Under the pieces are notes generated by a model. The model was not told the DNA's origin. It saw only the letters and a program-made list of their open reading frames with translations, and did no database searches. From assembly GCA_028277945.1 (NCBI GenBank), contig JANQFH010000008.1, positions 383,442-447,441 of the forward strand: 64,000 nucleotides of DNA, in the 5' to 3' direction. Source of the DNA: Oligoflexia bacterium. Lineage in GTDB: Bacteria; Bdellovibrionota_G; JANQFH01. The number at the start of each line of letters is the position of its first letter. Position 1 is the first letter of the stretch. Positions 47,502 through 56,911 of this stretch are shown piece by piece. A program made the translations under genes and the position numbers.

Positions 47502-49193
47502 ATGGCCAGATGGGGCGAACTATTGGTGCGAGAGAAGCTGATCTCGCCCCAACAGCTACAGAAGGCACTTGAGGAACAGAAAGCCAGCGGTGGTCGGCTT
47601 GGCCTCAACTTGACCAAGCTCGGTTTCATCAAGGAGCAGGAACTAACCAACTTTCTCAGCAAGCACTACGGCGTGCCCTCGATCAACCTCTCCGAGTTTG
47701 AGATAGACCCAGACATTATTAATTTGATTCCAAAAGAGGTGGCGGAAAAACATCAAGTTATCCCAGTAAACAAGGCAGGAGCCAATCTCATTGTGGCGAT
47801 GGCAGACCCCTCCAATATCTATGCTCTTGATGATCTCAAATTTCTTACGGGTTACAACATTGAGGTTGTCGTTGCTTCAGAAGTTGCCATCAAAGAGTCC
47901 TTTGAAAAGTTCTACGATGACAGCGCCAAGTTCGACGATGTTCTGGCCGACTTTGATGATGATGTTGAATACATTGCTGACGAAGATGCTCCAGATATTC
48001 AAGAGCTTGCTAAATCGAGTGAAGAGGCTCCGGTTGTAAAGCTTGTAAATCTGATTCTCGTGGATGCTGTCAAGAAACAGGCTAGTGACATTCATATTGA
48101 ACCATACGAAAGAAGTTTTCGCGTACGCTATCGAATTGATGGTGTTCTCTACGAAGTGATGAAACCTCCGATCAAATTAAAGAACGCCATAACCTCTCGT
48201 GTAAAGATCATGGCTGACCTTGACATTGCCGAACGGCGGCTGCCGCAGGATGGCCGTATCAAAATTAAGATGGGCAAAGGTAAAGAGATGGACTTCCGCG
48301 TCTCTGTTTTGCCAACCCTCTTTGGTGAAAAGGTCGTGTTACGATTACTCGACAAGAGCAACCTGCAGTTGGATATGACCAAACTTGGTTTTGAAGAGAA
48401 AGCACTGCAGGACTTTAAAGTGAGCATACACAAACCCTTTGGTATGGTGCTGGTTACTGGGCCAACTGGGAGTGGCAAGACCACCACGCTCTATTCAGCA
48501 CTTTCCGAGCTAAACAAGGTGAGCGAAAATATTTCCACGGCCGAAGACCCGGTTGAGTTTAACCTGCCGGGTATCAATCAGGTGCAGATGCATGAGAGCA
48601 TCGGTCTTAACTTTGCTGCATCGCTACGTTCGTTTTTGCGGCAGGATCCAGATATTATCATGGTGGGTGAGATTCGTGATTTTGAGACCGCGGAGATAGC
48701 CATTAAGGCTGCGCTTACCGGTCATATGGTGCTTAGTACTCTGCATACCAACGACGCTCCCAGTACGGTTAATCGACTGCTCAACATGGGAATCGAGCCC
48801 TTTCTTGTCGCCTCTTCAGTGAACTGTGTTGTTGCGCAGAGGCTAGCACGAAAAATCTGTGAGGAGTGTAAAGAGCCCGTAACGATTCCAGTACAGACGC
48901 TCATTGATGCGGGCATGAATCCTGACGTTGCCAGTACTATCAAATGCAATAAGGGTAAAGGCTGTTCCGTGTGCAGTGATACGGGTTATAAAGGCCGTAT
49001 CGCTATATACGAGGTGATGCCGATTAGTGAAGAGGTCAAAGAGTTTATTCTTAATGGCGCATCTACTGCTGAACTAAAACGAGAGGCCATTCGTCTTGGT
49101 ATGAAAACCATGCGTATGAGTGCCCTGACTAAACTCGAAGAGGGGACCACGACACTCGAAGAGGTGATGCGGGTCTCGATAACCGACAATTAA
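47502..49193 (+). CDS. pilB: Type IV pilus assembly ATPase PilB
   Basis: GspE N-domain, GPTGSGKTTTLYSAL, C-terminal CxxC pairs (CEECKEP...CSVCSDTGYKGR). Confidence 0.96.
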   Translation: MARWGELLVREKLISPQQLQKALEEQKASGGRLGLNLTKLGFIKEQELTNFLSKHYGVPSINLSEFEIDPDIINLIPKEVAEKHQVIPVNKAGANLIVAMADPSNIYALDDLKFLTGYNIEVVVASEVAIKESFEKFYDDSAKFDDVLADFDDDVEYIADEDAPDIQELAKSSEEAPVVKLVNLILVDAVKKQASDIHIEPYERSFRVRYRIDGVLYEVMKPPIKLKNAITSRVKIMADLDIAERRLPQDGRIKIKMGKGKEMDFRVSVLPTLFGEKVVLRLLDKSNLQLDMTKLGFEEKALQDFKVSIHKPFGMVLVTGPTGSGKTTTLYSALSELNKVSENISTAEDPVEFNLPGINQVQMHESIGLNFAASLRSFLRQDPDIIMVGEIRDFETAEIAIKAALTGHMVLSTLHTNDAPSTVNRLLNMGIEPFLVASSVNCVVAQRLARKICEECKEPVTIPVQTLIDAGMNPDVASTIKCNKGKGCSVCSDTGYKGRIAIYEVMPISEEVKEFILNGASTAELKREAIRLGMKTMRMSALTKLEEGTTTLEEVMRVSITDN

Positions 49194-49218
49194 TCTTCTG
49201 TCTAAGTGGGAGTAATCT

Positions 49219-50316
49219 ATGCCAAACTTACATCAGCTGCTCAAGGCGATGGTCGAGAAGGGTGCTTCAGACTTGCATATCACTACAGGCACGGCACCGC
49301 AGTTACGCATAGACGGCCGTCTAACGCCGCTGAAGACTCCGCCCCTGGTACCCGCGGAGACCAAGCAGCTCTGTTACAGTATTCTTACAGAGCAGCAGAA
49401 ACACCAGTTTGAAGAACACAACGAGCTTGACCTGTCGTTCGGTGTCAAAGGCCTGGCGCGTTTTCGTGGTAATGTCTACATGCAGCGTGGTGCCGTTGCG
49501 GGTGCCTTTCGGACGATACCATTCAAGATTCAAACCTTTCAAGAGTTGGGCCTGCCTCCGGTCGTGAATGAACTGATTAAGAAGCCACGCGGATTGATTT
49601 TGGTTACTGGCCCTACTGGCAGCGGTAAGTCAACCAGCCTAGCGTCCATGCTTGATAAAATAAATAACGACCGACATGAGCACATTATTACCATTGAAGA
49701 CCCTATTGAGTTTTTACATCCTCATAAAGGTTGCGTCGTAAATCAGCGGGAGGTTGGTACGGATACCTTGGGTTTTAAGAACGCTCTCAAGTACGTACTC
49801 AGACAGGATCCAGATGTGGTGTTGGTGGGTGAGTTACGCGATCTTGAGACCATCGAAGCCGCCTTAACGCTGGCTGAAACCGGCCACTTAGCGCTGGCTA
49901 CCTTACACACAAATTCCTGTGTACAGACCATCAACCGTATTATTGATGTCTTTCCACCGCATCAACAACACCAAGTGCGTGCCCAACTGTCGTTCGTTTT
50001 GGAAGGAGTGTTTTCGCAGACTCTGCTGAATAAGGGATCTGGGAAAGGACGCGTTCTTGCAGTAGAGGTCATGATTCCCACGCCTGCCATCAGAAATCTC
50101 ATTCGTGAAGACAAGATCCACATGATCTACTCACAGATGCAGGTGGGACAGACAAAGTATGGCATGCAGACAATGAATCAATCGCTTTTCTCCCTCTACA
50201 TGCGCCGGCTTGTTACTCTGGACGCGGCTATGCAACGCTCACCAGATCTTGAAGAATTTCGCAATATGTTGGCAGAGGGTGGCGATGTTCGCGGGACGGG
50301 AACAGAAGGCAAGTGA
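49219..50316 (+). CDS. pilT: Type IV pilus retraction ATPase PilT
   Basis: MVEKGASDLHITTGTAPQLRIDG; GPTGSGKSTSLASM; LATLHTNS. Confidence 0.96.
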   Translation: MPNLHQLLKAMVEKGASDLHITTGTAPQLRIDGRLTPLKTPPLVPAETKQLCYSILTEQQKHQFEEHNELDLSFGVKGLARFRGNVYMQRGAVAGAFRTIPFKIQTFQELGLPPVVNELIKKPRGLILVTGPTGSGKSTSLASMLDKINNDRHEHIITIEDPIEFLHPHKGCVVNQREVGTDTLGFKNALKYVLRQDPDVVLVGELRDLETIEAALTLAETGHLALATLHTNSCVQTINRIIDVFPPHQQHQVRAQLSFVLEGVFSQTLLNKGSGKGRVLAVEVMIPTPAIRNLIREDKIHMIYSQMQVGQTKYGMQTMNQSLFSLYMRRLVTLDAAMQRSPDLEEFRNMLAEGGDVRGTGTEGK

Positions 50317-50361
50317 AAGCTACCATTGACAACTAACTAGGAAGAGTTTGGAGGATTTTTT

Positions 50362-51588
50362 ATGGCAACCTATCAGTGGGAAGGCGTAACTCGTAGTGGC
50401 GATGTTCGCAAGGGTGAACGTGAGGCTCCGAGTCAAGCTGCCGTTATCAGCTGGATGCGTGAGCAGCAGCTGCGACCACGCCGCATTCAGGTAAAGCGTC
50501 GGGCCATGCGAAGTCGCGCCCGTGGTGGCGGTCGTTACCGGGGTGGCGTGCCAGCGAAAGAGATTGTCATTTTTTCGCGACAGTTTGCAACCATGATCGA
50601 TGCTGGTCTGCCGTTGGTGCAGTGTTTGGATATTCTTGCTGGACAGCAGGCACATAAGGGCTTTCAAAAGGTACTCTATGAGGTTAAGGCAGATGTCGAG
50701 GGGGGCTCAACTTTTGCCGATGCCTTGAAAAAACACCCAAAGGCTTTTGATGACCTCTTTGTCAGCTTGGTTCAGGCTGGAGAGATTGGCGGTATTCTAG
50801 ATACGATTTTTTTACGTATCGCTAACTATCTGGAGAAGGTGGAAAAGTTAAAAAAGAAGATCAAGGGAGCTATGACCTACCCAGCTATTGTTATGGTCGT
50901 GGCAGCCTTAGTGGTTATGGTTCTATTGGTTTTCGTCATTCCTGTCTTTGAAAACATGTTTAAGGAGTTTGGTGGTGACTTGCCGGCTTTGACTCAGACT
51001 GTTATTAACATCAGCAAGAACTCAAAGACCGTATTACCCGTTGCCATTGTCGCGTTGATCGTCTTCGCCATCATTTTTAAACTAGTCTACAGCAACCCAA
51101 AGGGACGTCTCTTTCTCGATGCAACCTTCTTAAAGATGCCGGTGCTGGGTCCGTTACTGCGAAAGGTAGCAGTAGCGCGTTTTACCAGAACCCTTGGTAC
51201 CATGATCAGCAGTGGTGTACCGATATTGGATGGTCTTGATATTGTTTCAAAGACAGCCGGTAACAAGGTTATTGAAAATGCTATCTTGTTGACTAAACAG
51301 CGCATCAGCGAAGGAAAGACCATAGCCGAGCCATTGATGCAGACTAAAGTCTTTCCCAACATGGTTTGCCAGATGATTGCCGTGGGTGAGGCTACCGGTG
51401 CCATGGATGCGATGTTAAGTAAAGTCGCTGATTTCTACGATGAAGAGGTCGACACAGCAGTCGATGCACTAACTTCGCTGCTGGAGCCAATGCTCATGGT
51501 CTTTCTCGGCGTGGTTATCGGTGGTCTAGTTATTGCTATGTACCTACCTGTATTTAAGTTGGCGGGTAGTATCTCCAACGTGAAGTAA
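50362..51588 (+). CDS. pilC: Type IV pilus inner membrane protein PilC
   Basis: FSRQFATMIDAGLPLVQCLDIL; two T2SSF-like domains. Confidence 0.95.
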   Translation: MATYQWEGVTRSGDVRKGEREAPSQAAVISWMREQQLRPRRIQVKRRAMRSRARGGGRYRGGVPAKEIVIFSRQFATMIDAGLPLVQCLDILAGQQAHKGFQKVLYEVKADVEGGSTFADALKKHPKAFDDLFVSLVQAGEIGGILDTIFLRIANYLEKVEKLKKKIKGAMTYPAIVMVVAALVVMVLLVFVIPVFENMFKEFGGDLPALTQTVINISKNSKTVLPVAIVALIVFAIIFKLVYSNPKGRLFLDATFLKMPVLGPLLRKVAVARFTRTLGTMISSGVPILDGLDIVSKTAGNKVIENAILLTKQRISEGKTIAEPLMQTKVFPNMVCQMIAVGEATGAMDAMLSKVADFYDEEVDTAVDALTSLLEPMLMVFLGVVIGGLVIAMYLPVFKLAGSISNVK

Positions 51589-51591
51589 CAC

Positions 51592-53253
51592 ATGTTTCGC
51601 AAGGCTGAGTCAGCGTTGTTAACTGTGGCCGATCCCATGCGGTCGCAGCTCCGCTGGCTTGTCGCTCTACGTCTAACCATTATCACCGTTTTATTCGGCT
51701 CGGCTCTTTATATTCAGGTCGGCGGCGAGAGTAGTCTGTTTGGCCATAGTATTCGCGTGCTTTGGTGGTTGATTGCCATTTCCTATCTTTTTTCCGTGAC
51801 TTCACTTTGGCTGTTGAAGCGTTGTGGCGCAGGAGGTTTGCAGTGGCTGAGTCGTAGCCAAATCTTCTACGATATTTTTCTATCGACAGGTTTGGTTTAC
51901 ATTACCGGCAGTGTTGCCAGCATATTTACGCCTCTCTATTATGTAAACATTTTCTTCGCAACCTTTGTTTTTGGAAGACACTTTGGCTATCTCGTTGCTG
52001 GCTTGTGTACGGTATCGTACGCACTGTTGCTAGTACTCGAATTCTACAATATCTTGCCACCAAGCCTTGGAGTTTTGGTCGGCAGCAGTAGTTATGACCC
52101 GCTTAAAGTGGTTTTGTCGATTTTGATCAATATGGGTCTGTTCAGTATTGCCGCTATGATCTTCGGTTATCTCACCGACAGACTGAGGTCTACCGAAAAT
52201 CGTCTTCTCGTGGATAAACAGAGACTTGCACAACTCGAGAATCTTCATGAAGCTATTCTCGAGAATATATCTAGTGGTGTTATCGCGATTTCAAAGAGCG
52301 CTAAGATTATTAGCATCAATCGCGCTGCACAACGTATTTTTCAACTGCATGCGAGAGAGGTTCTAGGGATGGACCTTGGCGAGATCCTGCCTGATGTCAA
52401 GGAGAAGATCTTTGGCAGACGCAGTGAGGCTGTAGAAAGCTCTCTCAAGGTCATGGAGTGGGAGTTTCCCTATAGTATAGAAGAGGCAGAGAGCCTCTAT
52501 CTCAGTGTAGCGGTCTCCAATCTAGGTGAACGTGGTTTTATTATCGCGGTTCAGGACCTGACGAGTTATCACCAGATGGAGGAGAAGGTAAAACATAGCG
52601 ATCGCTTAGCGGCGGTGGGTAAACTCGCTGCCGCCATAGCGCACGAAATCCGCAACCCTTTAGCCTCTATTAGTGGTTCGATAGAGATGCTGCAAGCTGA
52701 AAGCGGACTCGACGCCAACAAGCGTTTGATGGGTATCGTGCTAAAGGAGACACAGAGGCTAAATAAGATGATTAGTGACTTTCTCTGTTTTGCAAAACCG
52801 AATCCAGCGACGCTGGCAACCATCGATCTAACCAAGCTCATCGATGAGACCATCATGCTATTTCAGAACAGCGAAGGCTGTCATAAAATCAAAGTGTCGC
52901 ATGGAGGGCATTACAGTGTAGATGCCGATGGTAGTCAGATTCGCCAGGTTTTGTGGAACCTACTGCAAAACGCCAAAGAGGCTTCTGATTCGGAGGGAGA
53001 CATTGGCATTTCTACAACTTACTTGCCACAGAGAGAGCGTGTCTGTATTGACATCGAGGACAATGGTGGTGGCGTTGCTGGACCGCTGCGAGATCAGATC
53101 TTTGATCCCTTTTTTACCACCAAACAGCATGGATCGGGCTTAGGGCTGCCAACGGTGGCAAGAATCCTTGAAGCGAATCGTGGTTATATTGAACTGCTTT
53201 CAACCCAAGAAGGGCAAGGCACCGTGTTTCGGGTCTACTTGCAAGGCGGTTAA
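51592..53253 (+). CDS. pilS: Pilus two-component sensor histidine kinase PilS
   Basis: N-terminal TM bundle, PAS-like region, AAAIAHEIRNPLASISGSIEML, DNGGGV, GSGLGLPTV; precedes pilR. Confidence 0.9.
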   Translation: MFRKAESALLTVADPMRSQLRWLVALRLTIITVLFGSALYIQVGGESSLFGHSIRVLWWLIAISYLFSVTSLWLLKRCGAGGLQWLSRSQIFYDIFLSTGLVYITGSVASIFTPLYYVNIFFATFVFGRHFGYLVAGLCTVSYALLLVLEFYNILPPSLGVLVGSSSYDPLKVVLSILINMGLFSIAAMIFGYLTDRLRSTENRLLVDKQRLAQLENLHEAILENISSGVIAISKSAKIISINRAAQRIFQLHAREVLGMDLGEILPDVKEKIFGRRSEAVESSLKVMEWEFPYSIEEAESLYLSVAVSNLGERGFIIAVQDLTSYHQMEEKVKHSDRLAAVGKLAAAIAHEIRNPLASISGSIEMLQAESGLDANKRLMGIVLKETQRLNKMISDFLCFAKPNPATLATIDLTKLIDETIMLFQNSEGCHKIKVSHGGHYSVDADGSQIRQVLWNLLQNAKEASDSEGDIGISTTYLPQRERVCIDIEDNGGGVAGPLRDQIFDPFFTTKQHGSGLGLPTVARILEANRGYIELLSTQEGQGTVFRVYLQGG

Positions 53254-53255
53254 TT

Positions 53256-54674
53256 ATGGCAAGCATTTTGGTTGTCGACGACGAACAGAGCATCCGTGAG
53301 TTTTTTCAGATACTGCTACAGAAACAAGGCTGGGACGTAACCTGCGTTGCTTCTGGTGAAGAGGCTCTCGACGCTCTAGAGCGCGGGATCTTTGATCTGG
53401 TGATTACCGATATTGCCATGCCTGGCATTTCTGGCACAGAACTGCTCAACAGGATAAACGAAATGAGGTTGGAGACCGGAGTCATTCTGATTACGGCCTA
53501 TGGGGACACCGAATCCGCCGTTACGGCTATGAAGCAGGGCGCTGTGGACTATCTACTTAAGCCATTCAAAGTTGACGAGATTAAGATCGTTATTCAGCAA
53601 GCGCTTGAACGGTCAGCGCTGTATCGGGAAAATCGTCTTCTTAGACGAGAACTCAGAGATCGACTTGGTTTTGGTCAGCTCGTAGGCAAAAGTCCAACCA
53701 TGCTTAAGGTTTTTAAGACGATCCAACAGCTGGCGAAGAACCGCTCTAATGTTTTGATAAGCGGGGATAGCGGTACCGGCAAAGAGCTAGTCGCACGTGC
53801 GATTCACGAGCAGAGTCCCCAGAGCCAGCAGCCGTTTATTTCGGTTAACTGTGGTGCAATACCAGAAACCCTTATCGAGAGTGAACTGTTTGGTTATATG
53901 AAGGGCGCGTTTACAGGTGCTACGCTGAACAAGCGTGGCCTCATGGAGGTGGCAGGTGAGGGCAGCTTTTTCTTTGATGAAATCGGTGAGCTGCCATTGC
54001 AAACCCAAGTCAAACTGCTACGCGTGTTGCAGGATCGTGTTATTCGGCGAATTGGCGGCACAAATGATATTCCTCTTGGCTGCCGTATTATTGCTGCGAC
54101 CAACAAAGACCTGCAGCAACAGGTTAAGCGGGGTAAGTTCCGTGAAGATCTCTACTATCGTCTCAACGTCTTTTCAGTGAGTATGCAGCCGCTGCGGGAG
54201 CGCCAAGAGGATATTCCACTGTTGGTGCAGCACTTCGTCGATAAGTACGTTCTTGAGCATGACAAGAAAGTCAAGGGGTTTACGGCTGCGGCCATGGAAC
54301 GCTTTGTGGCTTATCTCTATCCGGGCAACGTGCGTGAGTTGGGCAATCTTGTCGAGCAGGCCATTGCCATGTGTAGTCAGGATATACCCTGGATTGGTGT
54401 GGAGGAGCTACCACCGGTGTTGCAACAGCAAGAGCTGGTCAAACCCGTGGCGACGAAGAGCCACGATTATAATAAGCGCCTAAACAGACGGTTGCGCAAC
54501 GGCGGTGTTGCCCTCGATGAAGAGCTTGCCGAGCTGGAGCGCCGCCTGATTTTGGAGGCTTTAGAAGTATCTGGTGGTGTTAAGAAAAAAGCAGCCAAGC
54601 TGCTAGATATCAGCTTCCGTTCCATGCGTTACCGTCTACTGAAGCTTGGCATCTACCCGCGGGAAGATCCCTAA
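53256..54674 (+). CDS. pilR: Sigma-54-dependent response regulator PilR
   Basis: Receiver VVDDEQSIREF...LVITDIAMPGISG; GESGTGKE-like GDSGTGKELVARAIH; GAFTGA; Fis-type HTH. Confidence 0.94.
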   Translation: MASILVVDDEQSIREFFQILLQKQGWDVTCVASGEEALDALERGIFDLVITDIAMPGISGTELLNRINEMRLETGVILITAYGDTESAVTAMKQGAVDYLLKPFKVDEIKIVIQQALERSALYRENRLLRRELRDRLGFGQLVGKSPTMLKVFKTIQQLAKNRSNVLISGDSGTGKELVARAIHEQSPQSQQPFISVNCGAIPETLIESELFGYMKGAFTGATLNKRGLMEVAGEGSFFFDEIGELPLQTQVKLLRVLQDRVIRRIGGTNDIPLGCRIIAATNKDLQQQVKRGKFREDLYYRLNVFSVSMQPLRERQEDIPLLVQHFVDKYVLEHDKKVKGFTAAAMERFVAYLYPGNVRELGNLVEQAIAMCSQDIPWIGVEELPPVLQQQELVKPVATKSHDYNKRLNRRLRNGGVALDEELAELERRLILEALEVSGGVKKKAAKLLDISFRSMRYRLLKLGIYPREDP

Positions 54675-54678
54675 ATAG

Positions 54679-54715
54679 TGACAATTTTTGACCATAAGAG
54701 TGACATTTTTTGTCT
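54679..54715. promoter_or_regulatory. Candidate PilR-binding direct repeats upstream of pilA
   Basis: GTGACAATTTTTGAC and GTGACATTTTTTGTC, ~22 nt apart. Confidence 0.4.
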
Positions 54716-54821
54716 GTATCCAGCCATATTTTGCTAGAGTAGCGGTTGGTCTGCAGCGGCCATATTTTTCAACCTTACGAATTTCTTGACAAATCCACAT
54801 TACCCGTCAAAATCAACACAC

Positions 54822-54835
54822 GGCATGAGAATTGC
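54822..54835 (+). promoter_or_regulatory. Sigma-54 (-24/-12) promoter for pilA
   Basis: cGGCATGAGAATTGCt: GG-N10-GC spacing, downstream of pilR and ~38 nt upstream of pilA ATG. Confidence 0.75.
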
Positions 54836-54872
54836 TATCTGTTGTGTAGTCTAATTTAATTAAGGAGGAGAC

Positions 54873-55409
54873 ATGTTGATTAAAATTAACCGTAAGCTCA
54901 AGGGTAAAGGTTTTACCCTGGTAGAGTTGATGATCGTTGTCGCGATCATCGGTATTTTGGCAGCTGTGGCCATACCCGCGTTCTTGAAGTATATCAAGCG
55001 CAGCAAAACCTCAGAGGCAATAACGAACCTTCGCAAGATGGTCGATGGTGAGTCCACCTACTTTCAACAAGAGCACATCACCCGTGCTGGCAGTATTCTG
55101 GCGTCACAGTTTGTTAGTGCTGGACCGACTCCTACCCAACCAGGTGCCGGCCAAAAGGTGGATGCAGTGGCAGCTTTTAGCACCGACGCAGCGTGGACAG
55201 CGCTTAGATTTGGTCCTGATAGTCCAGTCTACTATTCGTATCAAACCACCGCCTCGGGTACGGGTTCTACTGCAGCGTTTTCGGCTCAAGCGTTTGGAGA
55301 TCTTGATGGTGATAGTACTACCTCAACTTTTGAGCGTAACGGTAGTATAGACGCCAATGGAGATATTGTACTTAATGCCGGTATCTATTCATTGAATGAA
55401 CTAGAGTAG
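54873..55409 (+). CDS. pilA: Type IVa major pilin PilA
   Basis: [36 protein letters not shown]; strong SD AAGGAGGAG. Confidence 0.95.
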   Translation: MLIKINRKLKGKGFTLVELMIVVAIIGILAAVAIPAFLKYIKRSKTSEAITNLRKMVDGESTYFQQEHITRAGSILASQFVSAGPTPTQPGAGQKVDAVAAFSTDAAWTALRFGPDSPVYYSYQTTASGTGSTAAFSAQAFGDLDGDSTTSTFERNGSIDANGDIVLNAGIYSLNELE

Positions 55410-55437
55410 TAAAGGCTCGATAGTTTGTTGAATCAGC

Positions 55438-55476
55438 ATGGGAAGAGGGGCAGTTGTACGATGTTCCTCTTCCCAT
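55438..55476. repeat. Inter-pilin hairpin
   Basis: ATGGGAAGAGG (55438-55448) / CCTCTTCCCAT (55466-55476), 11-bp perfect stem, 17-nt loop. Confidence 0.75.
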
Positions 55477-55507
55477 TATTACTTTACTAACAAGTCTTCA
55501 ACGAAAC

Positions 55508-56017
55508 ATGTTTACACGCAGTAGCCGTGGGTTTACGCTCGTCGAGCTGATGATAGTTGTCATGATTATTGGCATTCTTGCAGCTACCGCCTTGCCCACT
55601 TTTCAAAAATACATCATGCGTACGAAGACCACGGAGGCTTTTACTAACCTGCGGCTGATTTACGATGGTGAGGTATCCTACTATTACACGGAACATTCCA
55701 CTCGTTCCGGAAGTGTGGTGCCAACCCAGTTTGTTAGTGCTGGACCAACTCCATCCCTTCCACCCGGCAGAAATAAAGTCTTTGCTGACTGGGAGAGCTC
55801 AAATTGGTCAGCTATCCAGTTTATTCCAGATTCTGCAACGATCTTTCGCTATCAAGTGATCACATCGGGTATCGGCTCTGCAGCCGCCTTTACCGCCAGT
55901 GCTGAAGCCGATCTTAATGAAAATAACATCTACTCGCTCTATGAGCGTTCTGGTAACATTGAGCAAGGTGAGTTTGTTGGTAGTCCAGGTATCTATGAGG
56001 CCCGTTCCCTAGAATAA
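55508..56017 (+). CDS. Second type IV pilin-like protein
   Basis: [44 protein letters not shown]; shares [10 protein letters not shown] and GxYxxxxLE tail with PilA. Confidence 0.92.
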   Translation: MFTRSSRGFTLVELMIVVMIIGILAATALPTFQKYIMRTKTTEAFTNLRLIYDGEVSYYYTEHSTRSGSVVPTQFVSAGPTPSLPPGRNKVFADWESSNWSAIQFIPDSATIFRYQVITSGIGSAAAFTASAEADLNENNIYSLYERSGNIEQGEFVGSPGIYEARSLE

Positions 56018-56023
56018 CGTCGG

Positions 56024-56911
56024 ATGAGACCCCTTATCCTGCTGCTCGTCATTACTCTCTCTGTTTTGCAGCTTGGTATGCGCTCAAGCGATCTGGAGGC
56101 AGAGCGAGATCATCTCGATAGAGTGCCGGACATTTACTATCTACCCTCAGGAGCCATCCTAAAATTTGCCGCGCTTGACTACGAGGAGCTGCTTGCAGAT
56201 CTTGTCTGGGTGAAATCCGTGCTCTATTTTGCCGAACAGTTGGTGGATAAGGGAGATTATAGACACTTGGAGAGCATCCTCAATACAGTCATTGATCTTG
56301 ATCCACGTTTTGCTGAGGCCTACATTTGGGCGGGTAGTGCGTTTATATACAACGGCCGTCTCATTACTACCGAGAGCATTCGCAAGAGCAACGCCATACT
56401 CAAGAGGGGGTGGGATTTCTACCAGGAGAGCTTGATCAAGTGGAAGGTGCCATCCAACTTTTGGCGAGTTCCCTTTATGATTGGTTTTAACTACGAGGTG
56501 GAGCTGCGGGAGCGGGGCAAGGGGCTTGACTATCTGCGCGAAGCAGCACGCTTTGACAACGTACCCAAACACATCCGTACCTGGGCTGCGACGATGTACC
56601 GTCGGCGTGGTAAGGAGGCGGAGGCGCTGGACGTGCTCTACGATCAGTTGACACTGGAGGCGCTCTATGGCCACCTCAAGCTGGTGTATAGTGAGCAACA
56701 GCGAGAAGAGATCCTGGCACGTATCAAACGTATCTACGCGTTGGACGAACAACGTCGCTTTGATGCCAAGACGATTGAAGAGCTGCAGCAGCGGCGGAGT
56801 TTGGCCTATGAGATCTATCTGCGAGATTTCGACTACCTACCATTTACCTTCTTTGAGCTGATCTACGAAGATGGAAGTAGCTACAACCCCCTCAAGAGAG
56901 ACCACTCTTAG
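56024..56911 (+). CDS. TPR-like exported/membrane-anchored protein in pilus cluster (PilG-position)
   Basis: N-terminal hydrophobic anchor, helical repeat-like body; located between pilins and ABC genes. Confidence 0.55.
   Translation: MRPLILLLVITLSVLQLGMRSSDLEAERDHLDRVPDIYYLPSGAILKFAALDYEELLADLVWVKSVLYFAEQLVDKGDYRHLESILNTVIDLDPRFAEAYIWAGSAFIYNGRLITTESIRKSNAILKRGWDFYQESLIKWKVPSNFWRVPFMIGFNYEVELRERGKGLDYLREAARFDNVPKHIRTWAATMYRRRGKEAEALDVLYDQLTLEALYGHLKLVYSEQQREEILARIKRIYALDEQRRFDAKTIEELQQRRSLAYEIYLRDFDYLPFTFFELIYEDGSSYNPLKRDHS

Noticed and set aside
56159-56752. 197-aa minus-strand ORF
   Set aside because: Antisense to the TPR-like pil-cluster gene; no recognisable protein features
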